A DNA stretch of 64,000 nucleotides from Diplonema papillatum (GCA_030068145.1 JAPJBO010000965.1:19500-83499), one strand, 5' to 3'. Shown: positions 52,937 to 63,960, counted from the stretch's first letter. Program-made: numbers and translations. The notes: generated from the sequence alone by a model not told the origin.

Positions 52937-55900
52937 ATGGTCGGTGGCGGGAATGTGGGAGAAGAAGGAGACCACAGGTGGATTGAGCGGATGGCACGCG
53001 AAATGGGCGCAAGGTTGACCCAGGTCCCGGGGGACGGAAATTGCCAATTCTCGGCGATTGCCGAGAGCTACGGCGGGATCGATGCTCACACACTACGAGA
53101 AAAGGTAGTTCGGCACATAGAGGCGCATACCGCGAGATACTGGGACCACGTCGGGGGGGAGGAAATGGCGCAGTATTTAGAGAGAATGGGAACCAACCGG
53201 ACCTACGGGGATGAATTAACCCTGCATGCAGCGGCACAAGTCCAGAACTGTAACATCTGGGTTGTGAATGCGAGCCACCGAAGCGCAGTAAAGCGGTGGA
53301 GGTCCGACGGTGCAGACCGAACCATTGTAGTCACTTACATGCCACAGCACTACGATAGGCTCGCCCTCCCGGAGCAGGGTATGCGCATTCTGGAACAAGC
53401 AGAGACCAACGCAATTCCAATTGCCCGGCTACTAGTTGCGCCCCCCCAAGAAGGTGTGTCACAACAGGCGAACGCGCGACCGAACCAACGCCAAGAAAAC
53501 CGGACCAAAGGACCACATCGGCAGCAGCAGCGACACGCGGCGAGCGTGCAAAGCCCCGAACGGGTGAAGGGACAGGCGAAGGGTAGCAGGAAAGCCAATC
53601 AGGAAGCACGACCGAGGGGAACAACCGTCGTTCCCCAACAACAACGACGAATGGCAGCGCAAAGCGATGAGGACAAAATAGAAGCGGTGGCGGAAGTATT
53701 GGCGGCGAAGCGCGTGCTAGTAGACGAGGACGGAAACTGCCAGTTTGCAGCGCTGATAAGAGGGAGCAAGCTAAGTCTTCCGGTGGCGTCACTACGACAA
53801 AAAGTGACCTGGCAGCTCCGGAACTTTCCGCCGACCGCCCACCCCCTCGAAGGCCAAGCACTCTCCGAGTACCTCTTTGACATCGCGCAGAATGGTGTGC
53901 ATGGAGGCCCCGTAACGCTGCAGGCTGCAGCGGAGGTACTGAAGGCAAGCATATGGGTACTCTCAGCAGGCGACTTAACTGGTGTAACACGAGAGGGGAG
54001 AGCTGAAAACCCATCACGGGTCATTGTGCTAACCCACCGCCCGCAGCATTATGACGCGCTTAGGCTCCCCGACGTGGCTTTACGGTTTCTGGCTTCCCTA
54101 GGCCCCGAGATTTCCCGAGTAAGCGTGGAGGAGCTGACACCCACAGCCGCGCCCCGACCCGCAGCCAGAGCCGAGTCGCGCCAGGCAAATACGATCGTGC
54201 TTGCCACGGTGAACCTGGGCTCCATGAATTCAAGATGCCGCGCGGTGGCAACACTGCCGGCGGATATAGTGGCCTGTCAAGAGACCCGAGTGGGCCCGGA
54301 GGGCAAGAGGACATGCGAGATGTACCTTGCGGCATACGGCAGAAAGTGCTTTTGGGGAGAAGACGTCCCGATAGTTATCGGCACGAACGGAGTAGGACAG
54401 CGTGCGCCAGGAGGCGCCGCCGTAGTAACGCGCGACAGTGTAGTAGCCTCGAAAGCGCGCCCAAGGACGGAGCTGGAGACGAGGCTAGTAGAAAGCACGC
54501 GGGTGGCTCATGCCGTGATCGCGACGGGCAGTGCTCGTTCGGTGTTGCACGTGATTTCGGTGTACGCGCAGGTAGGAAAGGAGTCAGGAGTAGCCAGGGA
54601 GCGGGAAAGGTTCCTGGCCGAAGTATTTGAAATGGCGGCAGGACTCGGGCAGGTGCCGGTCGCCATCGTAGGGGACCTCAACACGACAATAGAAGAGAGT
54701 GTGTCCTTGAGGGATGCCTGCAGAAACGGGTGGACAGACGCGGCGGCCGCCGCAGCAAACAAGACGGCGCAAGAACCGCCGCCGACCTGCTGGGCAGGGG
54801 CGGCAGGCTCGAGAATAGACCTGTGTTTCCTGAATGAATGCGCGTCGCAAGCTCTCGTGCACACATGGACAGCAGACCCGCACCAATACGACATACCAAC
54901 GCACTGTCCACTGTTCGTGACACTTGACATGCGGACCGCAGCAACTCCGAAGCGGACGCATTGGATACCTGCGCCCTTTCCGAGGAAGGCACCGCTCAAA
55001 ACCCCGGAAGAGGAGAAGGGCGCACTCGAAGCGGCGCTACGCCAGAAACGCGCTGTGGGCGGGGCAGAAGCGGTACTGCGCAACGCCTCCGAAGTGGCAG
55101 AGACGTACCTGCTTGAGATCCACAAGCATGACCTCCAGCAGAACGAAGTGAAGAAATGCAAAGGCAGGGCGGAAGGGCATTCTGTAAGGGACACCCATGT
55201 TTCGGCGCGGCAGGCAGTCTCGGCGAGGGGAGCCGGGAATAGGTCAACCAGGCAACGGGACAGGGTGCTTGGAATGCTGCGAACCGTGATTGCCGAGGCA
55301 GGCCGAAGGCTAGACGGAGAGCAGCCGAGAGAGATGACGTTGGCGGAACGAAATGCGAGAAACGCGCTACAGCGGAAAACCCCGAGAGAATGCCTGACGC
55401 AGCATTTCTCCACGGACAGCGACGAAGGCGGGATAGGCGAGCTGGAGCGCCTGACCGAAGCAGTAGAAGCGATAGAAGGATCACAGCGTGAAGCCGTTGC
55501 CGCGTTGAAGCAGCAGCGAACAAGACGGTGGAAAGACCGGGTGCAGAGGGCCTGGAATAGCACCGACAGAGGCGACGTGTACCGGTTTCTCGCTGGGAGC
55601 CAAGAAAGCCCATCGATCTTCCTGCGGCGGCAAGACGGAACCTTGACGGCGTGTCCAAAAGAAATCGACGAGTTGCTGAGGGGACCCGAAGCATGGGGCG
55701 GCATCTTCCAGAGGTACGCGAGCACAGAGGAACCGCAGTGGGAGGCCTTCAAGGCTAACTACGCGAGGAATCTGCCTGCCCCGCAGCAAATGGAGTGCAA
55801 GAAGATCGGCGCGGCAGATGTAAGGACAGCGCTCAAGAAGATGAAGAAGACCACGTCGCCCGGTCTGCACGCGTGGCGCGTTTTCGAACTGCAGCAGCTG

Positions 55901-58900
55901 CCCACGGAAATCCTGCAACTCATGGCCGAGGCCATGAACGCAGTGGAAGCCGAAGGGCGATGGCCGGAACAGTTGATGCATGCAATCCTGCACCTGTTGC
56001 CGAAGCCCGGGAGCACGGGAGATCCCATGTCGCAGCGGCCGATATCGATCACGCCAGTCCTGTACAGGCTGTGGGCGGCGATACGGGCCAAGGAGGCGCT
56101 TGAGTGGATGGACAAGGTGGTGCCAAGCGGCCTCCACGGCTGCCGAAAGAAGCACGGAACGGACGACCTGGTCTGGCACCTAGCAGCCCTCATAGAGGAA
56201 GCGCACGTGACGGGGGAGCCGTTGTACGGGCTGGCGCTGGACTTCAAGAAGTGTTTCGACTCCGTGCCGATCGACATCGCTTTCCGGTTAGCAGAGGAGC
56301 TGGGGTTTCACCCAACCGTGCTGCAGACCCTGCGTGCGGCATATTCCGGCATGCAGCGCCATTTCCGTATTGGGACAGAACTGGGGGAAGGCTTCGTGCC
56401 AACGAACGGGATCATGCAGGGATGCCCATTGAGCGTGGTGCTGATTAACGTGCTTATCAGCGTCTGGATGCGGCACGTCGCAGACATCGAAGCGGCGATC
56501 CCGCTATCCTACGTGGATGATGTATACGCGCTATTGAAGAGCCTCGCGCAGCTGCAAGAAGCGGCCAATCGGTCGGGAACGTTCGCGGGGCTTACAGGGA
56601 TGAAAGTCTGTACGCAAGTGAAGTCCCTGTGGTTTACGACAGCGCGGGACGCCCCCGAAGAAATCCACTACACGGAGAGTAATGGAGCCGGAGAAGCGGT
56701 AGCGCGACCAGAGACGATAGCAAGACAGACCACGTTTGACGTACTAGGAGTGATGCTGACAACAAAGCAGGTACCGCCAAGCAAGCCTCTCCAGCAGTCC
56801 AAGCGAGTAGCGGAACGAGTAAGAATGGTAGACAACGTGTTGAAAAGGGCGACCTGCCTCCCGCTCCCGGCTGGTGCACGAGACCTCGCCGTCAGCATGA
56901 CGGCGGGCTCAAAGTTGTACTATGGGGCAGCGGTGACGGCGATCGGGAAGCAGGAAGTCGAACGCATGAGGAGGAGGTTCACCGAGTCAGTTTGGACGGG
57001 GCCGCCCCGACGAGCGCAAGAAGCAGTGTTGCACGTGCTGCACCACGGGCATAGATTAGACCCAGGCGTTGTCCCAATGTACAGGCAGATCACAACCTGG
57101 GCCGAACAGGTCAAAAAGTGGGGATACGCGCGAGCGTTGGCGGAAACGGCGTGGGTCCACAGAGAAGAACTCGCAAAGCTACACGGCCCCTTTGCCTTCT
57201 TGAAGGAGGCGCTGGACAAACTCCAATGGCGGTGGGTGACACCTACGTGCATCGCGTATGTGAATGAGGTAGGGGAAGGCATTGTACACGACGCGGCGCA
57301 GGAGGGCAACACACGCCTCCTACAACACGACCTGCGACACTCTCTACGCATGCGCGAGATGGTTCGACTAGCAGCGAGGAGAGGAAACGATTTCGGGGGG
57401 GTTCAAAGCGGGGTCGATTTTACAGCAACCAGGAGCCTCTTAGAGAAGCAGAACTCACCTCTCACAGCCTACCAAGCCGGGCTGCTGAGGTCAGTCATCG
57501 CAGGAGCCACGCCGGTCACCGGGCGGACGGGGCTGAGCGAGAGGGGGTGCCCGTACTGCAACACGCAGGAGCGCGAGACGGTCGAACACTTGTTTTGGAA
57601 GTGCCCGGCCTGGGAACAGACACGCGTGAAGTACGCGGAACTGACGGCCGCGCAGCAGAGTTGGCCACCGTGCTTGCGAATGTGCGGAGTAGCCCCCGCC
57701 CCCCAGGCAGACTCGGAACACCTGCCCAGGGAACGGGAGAAGCTACTTCGCCTGCTGGAGACGCTGCATCTCTTCTTCGTGGAGGTCCTGACAGCACGCC
57801 AAGGGGCGGATGAAATGCTGGACAGATCCACACGTCACCATCGGACCCTGGAATACCCGCGACAATGGAGACCGGCCGAGCCGCACAAGCTGGTAGTGCC
57901 AGACATCGCGCCCTCAGCGGTTTCAACCAAGTGGAAATACGGCCCGGAGATGTGGATGGCGTTCACGGACTGGCTGAGAGAGTTGAACTGGGCGCCTCCA
58001 GGGCATGAGCTGGGGGTAAGCTTCGTTGAGTTAGCGGTGGACTTCGAGTTGTGCACCGGATGCCGGCTCCCGGCGCTCAGGAACCGGTACTACTCGGCGC
58101 CAAAACCCCCAGCACAGAAGGCCACTACAGCGCGTCGGGTGCTACCAGAAGGCGCAGCAGGTGGCGGGATAGCGGTTTACTTTGACGGAGGAGCAAGGGC
58201 GAACGGTACGGCTTTTGCTGTGGCGGGTGCAGGAGCAGTCCTATACAAAGAAGGCGTAAAGGTCTCGCAGATTGTGCTCCCGCTGCCAAATGTGCGCAGC
58301 AACAACGTTGCCGAGTACGAAGGAATGTTGGCAGGGCTACAGCTTTTGGAAGAGGCAGAAGGAACGGAAGGAAAGCAGTGCACCATCCGCGGCGACTCGG
58401 CTCTGGTAATTGGGCAGACCAACCGAAAAATGGCGTGTTCGGAAGACCTGAAGCCGCTATTGACCCGTGCAATAGAAAAGATGGTAGCCCTGCGGCAGCG
58501 ACTCACGCTACGGGCGGAGCACGTCAAGCGCGAGGAGAATGTGGACGCAGATGCACTCAGCAACGCGGCGATGGACCTCGTGCAACAACAGCGCCCAACG
58601 CGAGAGCAGCAGGAGGCAGATCTCGCAGCATTTCGGGCCTCCGGACTCGGAAAGGCGATGAGTCTGGTCGAGCTAGGCAGCGCCTACAAGAAGGTGACAG
58701 GACGGCCGTGGTTCTATGGCCACGAATGTGCGACGACGATCTTGACCTCCGTCGGGGGAACAGTCGTGAGGGGTGCTTCGCGGCGCGCGCAACTCACGGA
58801 GACAACCGACGCGGTCATCCTCGGCATCCGGGAGCACGTAAGAACGCAGAAGCCGACACGGACGGAGACCGCGTTGTACCCCCAACACCTGGAATGGGCG

Positions 58901-59332
58901 GCAACCTATATCCCGGAGGAAGCCTACCCCGCAGGATGGGCACAAGGAAAGGCCGACTGGAAGGCGAGGGCGGAGATGATAAACAAGGTTTCAGGTGCAG
59001 GAGCGTGCGGAGGGTCACAACCGAAGAAGGCCCCAGAAGACGCGGTGAACACATCACGCCCCGGCGAGATTTGCACGCTACACAGAAAGCCCCGATGTAA
59101 GGAATGTGCGAAAAAGCGCTTGCCAGCGGAGACGTGTTGCCGGTATAAACGACACCACCATGAAGGAGACGGCCTAAGGCCGCGGATGCTATACTGCTCG
59201 ATCCACAGACTGGGGCGCTGCGGCGAGTGCGAAGCAGACAACGAAGGGATCGCGAGGTGCTGTACAAGACACCACCCCCAGTTGAACATGGACCCCCACT
59301 CGCAACCTGCGGGTGCATCGGCGGTTACTTGA
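52937..59332 (+). CDS. LINE ORF2 polyprotein: tandem OTU, endonuclease, reverse transcriptase, RNase H
   Basis: A 2131-aa ORF. Two OTU cysteine-protease-like domains come first: PGDGNCQF (Cys36) with PQHYDRL (His138), and DEDGNCQF (about Cys269) with PQHYDAL (about 371). Next an EEP/APE-type endonuclease (VNLGSMNSR, QETR, GDLNTT at about 578, RIDLCFLN, IPTHCPL). The RT has HLLPKPGS, LALDFKKCFDSV, GIMQGCPLS and the catalytic YVDD (1192-1195). A CPYCNTQ...HLFWKC zinc-binding motif follows (about 1537-1560), then RNase H with FDGG, AEYEG, GDSALVI and NVDADALSN as the D-E-D-D set, and a C-terminal Cys/His cluster (about 2045-2120; CKECAKKRLPAETCC, CGECEADN). It would reverse-transcribe the element RNA at nicked target DNA; the OTU pair may process polyprotein or ubiquitin (inference). 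Confidence 0.9.
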   Translation: MVGGGNVGEEGDHRWIERMAREMGARLTQVPGDGNCQFSAIAESYGGIDAHTLREKVVRHIEAHTARYWDHVGGEEMAQYLERMGTNRTYGDELTLHAAAQVQNCNIWVVNASHRSAVKRWRSDGADRTIVVTYMPQHYDRLALPEQGMRILEQAETNAIPIARLLVAPPQEGVSQQANARPNQRQENRTKGPHRQQQRHAASVQSPERVKGQAKGSRKANQEARPRGTTVVPQQQRRMAAQSDEDKIEAVAEVLAAKRVLVDEDGNCQFAALIRGSKLSLPVASLRQKVTWQLRNFPPTAHPLEGQALSEYLFDIAQNGVHGGPVTLQAAAEVLKASIWVLSAGDLTGVTREGRAENPSRVIVLTHRPQHYDALRLPDVALRFLASLGPEISRVSVEELTPTAAPRPAARAESRQANTIVLATVNLGSMNSRCRAVATLPADIVACQETRVGPEGKRTCEMYLAAYGRKCFWGEDVPIVIGTNGVGQRAPGGAAVVTRDSVVASKARPRTELETRLVESTRVAHAVIATGSARSVLHVISVYAQVGKESGVARERERFLAEVFEMAAGLGQVPVAIVGDLNTTIEESVSLRDACRNGWTDAAAAAANKTAQEPPPTCWAGAAGSRIDLCFLNECASQALVHTWTADPHQYDIPTHCPLFVTLDMRTAATPKRTHWIPAPFPRKAPLKTPEEEKGALEAALRQKRAVGGAEAVLRNASEVAETYLLEIHKHDLQQNEVKKCKGRAEGHSVRDTHVSARQAVSARGAGNRSTRQRDRVLGMLRTVIAEAGRRLDGEQPREMTLAERNARNALQRKTPRECLTQHFSTDSDEGGIGELERLTEAVEAIEGSQREAVAALKQQRTRRWKDRVQRAWNSTDRGDVYRFLAGSQESPSIFLRRQDGTLTACPKEIDELLRGPEAWGGIFQRYASTEEPQWEAFKANYARNLPAPQQMECKKIGAADVRTALKKMKKTTSPGLHAWRVFELQQLPTEILQLMAEAMNAVEAEGRWPEQLMHAILHLLPKPGSTGDPMSQRPISITPVLYRLWAAIRAKEALEWMDKVVPSGLHGCRKKHGTDDLVWHLAALIEEAHVTGEPLYGLALDFKKCFDSVPIDIAFRLAEELGFHPTVLQTLRAAYSGMQRHFRIGTELGEGFVPTNGIMQGCPLSVVLINVLISVWMRHVADIEAAIPLSYVDDVYALLKSLAQLQEAANRSGTFAGLTGMKVCTQVKSLWFTTARDAPEEIHYTESNGAGEAVARPETIARQTTFDVLGVMLTTKQVPPSKPLQQSKRVAERVRMVDNVLKRATCLPLPAGARDLAVSMTAGSKLYYGAAVTAIGKQEVERMRRRFTESVWTGPPRRAQEAVLHVLHHGHRLDPGVVPMYRQITTWAEQVKKWGYARALAETAWVHREELAKLHGPFAFLKEALDKLQWRWVTPTCIAYVNEVGEGIVHDAAQEGNTRLLQHDLRHSLRMREMVRLAARRGNDFGGVQSGVDFTATRSLLEKQNSPLTAYQAGLLRSVIAGATPVTGRTGLSERGCPYCNTQERETVEHLFWKCPAWEQTRVKYAELTAAQQSWPPCLRMCGVAPAPQADSEHLPREREKLLRLLETLHLFFVEVLTARQGADEMLDRSTRHHRTLEYPRQWRPAEPHKLVVPDIAPSAVSTKWKYGPEMWMAFTDWLRELNWAPPGHELGVSFVELAVDFELCTGCRLPALRNRYYSAPKPPAQKATTARRVLPEGAAGGGIAVYFDGGARANGTAFAVAGAGAVLYKEGVKVSQIVLPLPNVRSNNVAEYEGMLAGLQLLEEAEGTEGKQCTIRGDSALVIGQTNRKMACSEDLKPLLTRAIEKMVALRQRLTLRAEHVKREENVDADALSNAAMDLVQQQRPTREQQEADLAAFRASGLGKAMSLVELGSAYKKVTGRPWFYGHECATTILTSVGGTVVRGASRRAQLTETTDAVILGIREHVRTQKPTRTETALYPQHLEWAATYIPEEAYPAGWAQGKADWKARAEMINKVSGAGACGGSQPKKAPEDAVNTSRPGEICTLHRKPRCKECAKKRLPAETCCRYKRHHHEGDGLRPRMLYCSIHRLGRCGECEADNEGIARCCTRHHPQLNMDPHSQPAGASAVT

Positions 59333-59391
59333 AACTGAAGGAGTCGTGGACGCCTCTCGCACAGGGAGGCACCACGTGAAAACAGGTCTAC

Positions 59392-59591
<200 letters not shown>

Positions 59592-59595
<4 letters not shown>

Positions 59596-59849
59596 CAAGC
59601 TTGCTTGAGCGCCTTCGGTGCGTCAAGTTGAAATCCTTACGTTTCTGAGCGAACTCCTCATATCCACTCGCCAAAGCGAGGTTGGAGGGGTAAGCGAAAA
59701 TTGACAAACGCAGGCCCCACCGTTTGCCCCCTTTTTGTACTCCCCCTTCGAATCCCTTCGTTCCGTCTCTGACGGCCCTCTTTGTTACCTGTATGTTCTT
59801 CCCCATTCATCTGTTCCCCACCTTTTTCCCGTGACTTCGACGAAGGAAG
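59592..59849. mobile_element. AC-flanked hairpin unit, type F
   Basis: Starts CTAGCAAGCTTGCTTGAG, with hairpin GCGCC-TTC-GGTGC (59609-59621), then GTTGAAATCC and a second hairpin CTCGC-CAAA-GCGAG (59667-59680) before GTTGGAGGGG. The body (CGTTCCGTCTCTGACGGCCC) is alignable with types A and U. A copy without the first hairpin is at 63709-63960. The 3' end is replaced by dispersed repeat H. Confidence 0.55.
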
Positions 59850-60108
59850 AGAGAGAGACGAGTTAGAGTGCAGGGACCATCTCTCCGAGGAGTATCCGGT
59901 CGCCCCACTACTATCCCGTACTACTACGGCGGGCGCAAGTCGTTGCGCCGTGGGCGCGGAGCGAGCCGTGGCCCTGTCAAAGATGATTGTTGCACCGATG
60001 GTGGCGCAGCCGGGGGCGTTCTGACTGGCGGACGAGACCGCCTGGCAGGCGTGTGTTGACACGTTGTTTCGCGGGCTCTCCTCCTTTTGGCAATAGCCCG
60101 CCCTATGG
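59850..60108. repeat. Dispersed repeat H, copy 2
   Basis: Matches 2396-2665 nearly throughout. It is followed by a ~40-bp piece (60111-60150) of the LINE 3' end, CACCACGTGAAAACAGGTCT, with a short degenerate AC tail. Confidence 0.8.
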
Positions 60109-60199
60109 GAATAGGAAGACACCACGTGAAAACAGGTCTACAACTCACACACAGTGGAAGGTTGTTTGATCGCGACCGTAGTTTGCGATATATTCCCCG

Positions 60200-60434
60200 T
60201 CGGTTTCGCACCACTCCACCCCCTTCTTGCCGTGGTGAAGTGCTGCATATTTTTTGCCTTGTTCTTGTCGCGCACTTCTGCTTGGATCGCCAACGCCTGC
60301 TTCTTTGTCACCTCACCGTTTCCCGCCGCGCGCGGCTTGTTCAAGTCAAAGGGCACTTTTTTTACCTCGTGCCCCTCGAGCCAATCCCGCCTAAGTGGAT
60401 ACGTGCCTGGACGGTGCCAGTTGCGGAATGTCAA
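60200..60434 (-). CDS. Possible exon or gene remnant
   Basis: A minus-strand open stretch with protein-like composition: RRDWLEGHEVKKVPFDLNKP, GEVTKKQALAIQAEVRDKNK, AKNMQHFTTARRG. No domain recognised and no confident start. The end resembles the end of the frame at 62655-62850 (RGKNEAKNLHST), which could make them related pieces or parts of one gene. Confidence 0.3.
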
Positions 60435-62332
60435 AGGCGAGAGGCCAGCGTAGTGTGGTACTCGTCAGCATGCCGACGAATCCCTTATCGCAACATGAGT
60501 CCAATATCAAAGAAGGTAAATGTGCGGTAGCCCACACTACATCTCCGATGGGCTCTCTCTCCATCAGTAGGGTAACCCCAACCTGTCTCACTTCGAGTCG
60601 GTGCAAGCCCGCAAGAGCTTCTGCCATATCAGCTGTCAATCGCCCAAGACCAAAAAAAAAAAAAAAAAAGAAGAAAAGGAAGCCGAGGAAAAGACCGACA
60701 CAGGTATTCCAGATTGAAAAGAAAGAAAAACACGATTTTAGAAGGGACAAAGCAAGTAGCAAGTAGTAGCCATACTAGGAGGGACGAGAGAGAGAGAGAG
60801 AGCGAGAACGGTCATCTACTGTAGGCAGATCTCAAAAGCTGGCTTTTGGAGGCCCTTGCGTATGATAACCCATGGTTAGCAATGAGGAAGGCGCGGTTAA
60901 TGTGTTCGAGGCTCATAAGCGAGACAGAGCTACATGGCAGCGAACCAATCGGGAGGATTTCCGGCCGAGATTCGGCCTCCAGGTCGCAAACCCCACACGC
61001 ACAGCATCATTGCTTTGCCAGAATTTTCCGCCCGAACCTCCCCTTCTATCGGCATCCTACCATATGCATATGGTAGGATGTGGTAGGATCTCGGCCTCCA
61101 AATCAAGGGCCAAAGCTAATTGTGTGGCACTTTAGGCTGGCCGCGTTCAAGTAGCCAAGAGGGGAAGGCGGGCAAAGTCGCAAGTGGTGGAGTCCATAGT
61201 TAACGCGGCCCGCTTCGGTCACGCTCACCTGACCACCCAAGCCGGCTCGAGCGCAGTCACTGAGCCGCAGATAGAAAACTGTCGGCAGCTGTCGTTTCTC
61301 CGTACTTCTTGTTTTTTTTTTCCTCAGTTCAGTTCAGGGCCTTATATATAAAAACTCCTCCCACGTAACTGTCCATAAATTGCTCGGAGTTACTAAAATC
61401 CCAGTTGCGGCACAACTGCACGTTTATGTACCCGACAGGGTGCACCTCTTTTGTGGTTGTCACTACTGTCCACCACAGAGACTGTCCTTCGGGAAGCAAA
61501 AGAGCCATGCGAAGAAGGCAAGTGTTGGGGTACTGTAGCAGTGTGCCGGGATCATTCAAGAACGTTGAAGTATGGCTAAAAAAGTGGTGTCACCTGAGGG
61601 GGTAATCTCGGCGGACAGTCGCGGTCTTCGCTTTCTTGGCAACACGTCATGAAACAGCCAGAAATACCAGCGCCGCAGGCGCGGAAAAATTTTCAAGCTA
61701 TTGGGCCAGTCGCAGGTTCCAAAATTGAGGCTGTACGTTGCTTATCCAAAGGTGCAGTAACCGGTGCTGTGTACTGCTAGTGTGACTGCTGTACTGTAGC
61801 ACTACTACTGGGCCCCTCAGCCGGGGCATTCTGTGCTTTTTTTTTTTTTTTTTTTCGTTGCTCGGACTTGGTCCGAGCACCAGACCCATATATAAGCCAC
61901 TGGTTCAGTTCCGGGAGAAGGAGAGGGGACGGGCAAAGTAAAAGCGCACTGAACCACCCCACTCCCCGGGTCCCCCGCACCGCAACGTGAGCGCAAAAAC
62001 AAAGAACAAAAACGAAAACAAACAACCGCACCAAAGATGGCGAAGAGAAGGGGACAAGGAACCACCCCACCTTGTTCTCGAAGAAGTGGTCTGAGAACAG
62101 ACGCCCACCGGAACGACGTGACTGCACCAGTAGTGGTCATGCAGCCTCCTATGACAGCGGCATCTAGGGGTCGAGCTGAGTATAGAGCCCCAAGGCGGGC
62201 AAGCATCAGGGTCGCGATGTTCTGCAAAGTACGCAAACCCCCGAAAATACTCGACGTAGCTGCTTCGACTCCGAATGGAAGGGGGGAAATAGAGGTAAGG
62301 GGCAAATACAATACAAACACAAATCTGATTTG
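60435..62332. other. Gene-free stretch
   Basis: Contains a 28-bp perfect palindrome (61053-61080), a (GA)n tract (about 60789), a repeat shared with 1244-1340 (61017-61185), GTGGTGTCACCTGAGGGGG (61584) and one half of inverted repeat J (62085-62262). Confidence 0.5.
61053..61080. repeat. 28-bp perfect palindrome
   Basis: CATCCTACCATATG followed by its exact reverse complement; TGGTAGGAT repeats once more just downstream. Confidence 0.85.
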
Positions 62333-62538
62333 TTCTTCGCTTACACCACTTTGTCGTTTTCTCACTCAGGACTTTTGACCTGTTGTGTTTGTGCGATTTG
62401 TCGTGTAGGGGTAGACCCGCATGACCTCACGTCCGTTCGACACGTGGTTCGGTAGTTACAGCACTTTGGATCCCTTCTGTTCTTTGTCGGGCAGCATCGT
62501 CGAGCATTTCCTTTCACGCTGGCGCTTATGTAAAAAAG
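62333..62538 (+). mobile_element. A-tailed retroposon family C, copy 3, inside repeat J
   Basis: Runs from TTCTTCGCTTACACCAC to GCGCTTATGTAAAAAAG. It separates two parts of repeat J (62085-62262 and 62553-62590) that are continuous at 43770-43985, which proves insertion. Confidence 0.7.
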
Positions 62539-62654
62539 AATGCCGACCGGGTAAAACGTGGGACACCCAGCCCCATTTTTGGTGAGGAACTCAAAAACCT
62601 GTTGGGGCTTTTTTTTTTTCGTGCCCCCCAAATTCCCCCCCCCCCCCGTGCTGT

Positions 62655-62850
62655 GCAGGTTCTTAGCTTCGTTTTTGCCTCGGTTTCCCGACCGACTTTC
62701 TTTTGCCGTTCTGAGACCGAGAAGCTTTTCCAAATACTTCAAGCATTCGCTCTCCGCTTCATCGTAATCCTCCCCGCGGGGGAGTTTCACGACGGGGATA
62801 GCACCCCATTCGACTTCTCCCTCGAGGATGTCAGTCCGAGCTAGTGCCAT
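62655..62850 (-). CDS. Possible first exon of an unknown protein
   Basis: Starts MALARTDILEGEVEWGAIPV and continues GEDYDEAESECLKYLEKLLG to RGKNEAKNLHST, an acidic then basic protein-like stretch. It runs into a Gly-rich reading of a C-homopolymer and repeat J, so it must end or splice near 62655. Family unknown. Confidence 0.3.
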
Positions 62851-63708
62851 TTTTTTGTTTGTACGTGCCGGGGGAGGATTAGCCTGTTAGTGAGTGATAG
62901 TGAGTGAATATGATCGGTAGGCTAATCTTCTCCCAAACACGCTGCCAGCGTTCTCTTTCGTGTTTACAATTAATTGTTACTACGAAAAAGCTTGCACTTT
63001 TCAGTCTGTTTATCACAATAAACACTGCACATTCCTGGAGGCAACAGCCCATGTCAAATTCAACCCCCACTCGATACTGCGTGCAAATCATTTGCACGAG
63101 TAGACGCAGACCAGGGATCACATGAGTCGACTCGGAGAGAATCTGTCAAAAAATGCGAGGCTGCTTCTGAGCCTCGACTATTTTTCTCGGCTCCAGCCCC
63201 CGTGGCAGCCCCAGACTTCTGCCTGCCAGCCCACGCCCAGCAGACAGCAGACTGTGATGCAGTGATGCAGGGCTATACGATACCACCAACGAGAAAAAGG
63301 TGAGGAATTCCTCACCCCCTTTTTTCGATCCTCTTTTTTTTTTTTTTGAGGATTTCCTCGCACTTTTTCGTTAGCGGGAGCACTGTATTCGGGCTAGGAA
63401 GTCTGATCAAGCCCCAAAGCACGTAGGCTACGTCTTTTTAGCCAGCCATACATCGTAGGGCGTCTGCGACGGATGGCTACGTCTTGCTGATGATCAAACG
63501 CGGTACTATCTTTTTCTTTTTGTGGGGAGGGGGGGTGTTGTCTCTTGTCCCCGCCGACAGGTATTTTCTTCCGCCCCTTCGCGGGGAGGGGGGGGGGCCT
63601 TGATTCGCTTCTTTCTGGAGAGAGAGAGAGTAAGAGAAGAGAGGAAAACGGAAAGGAACGGTCTTTTTTGTGAGTGTGAATGCGAGTGTGAGAGAGTGTG
63701 CGTGTGTT
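62851..63708. other. Gene-free stretch
   Basis: Holds a copy of the CACGCTGCCAGCGTTCTCTT repeat (62938) shared with 8983, and an inverted GAGGATTTCCTCG / GGAATTCCTCACC area around 63300-63365. No gene. Confidence 0.45.
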
Positions 63709-63960
63709 GGAATCCTTACGTTTCTGAGCGAACTCCATCTATCCACTCGCCAAAAACGAGGTTGGAGGGGTAAGCAAAAAAACTGACACCCCCTTTTTGT
63801 ACTCTCCCTTCGAATCCCTTCGTTCCGCTCTCTGGCGGCCCTCTTTTTTTACCTGGACGTTCCTCCCCATTCATCTGTTCCCCCCTTTTCCCGTGACTTC
63901 GACGGATGCCTCTCCTTTTGCTCTGCTGCAATAAACTGGGAGATAGCGGAAGCCAAGAAC
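63709..63960. mobile_element. Hairpin unit, type F, second copy
   Basis: Begins TTGGAATCCTTACGTTTCTG after a GT-rich stretch and matches 59635-59846; includes CTCG...CGAGGTTGGAGGGG. It continues to GCAATAAACTGGGAGATAGC, which resembles the CAATAAACT 3' end of the type A unit and suggests the true 3' end. Confidence 0.5.
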
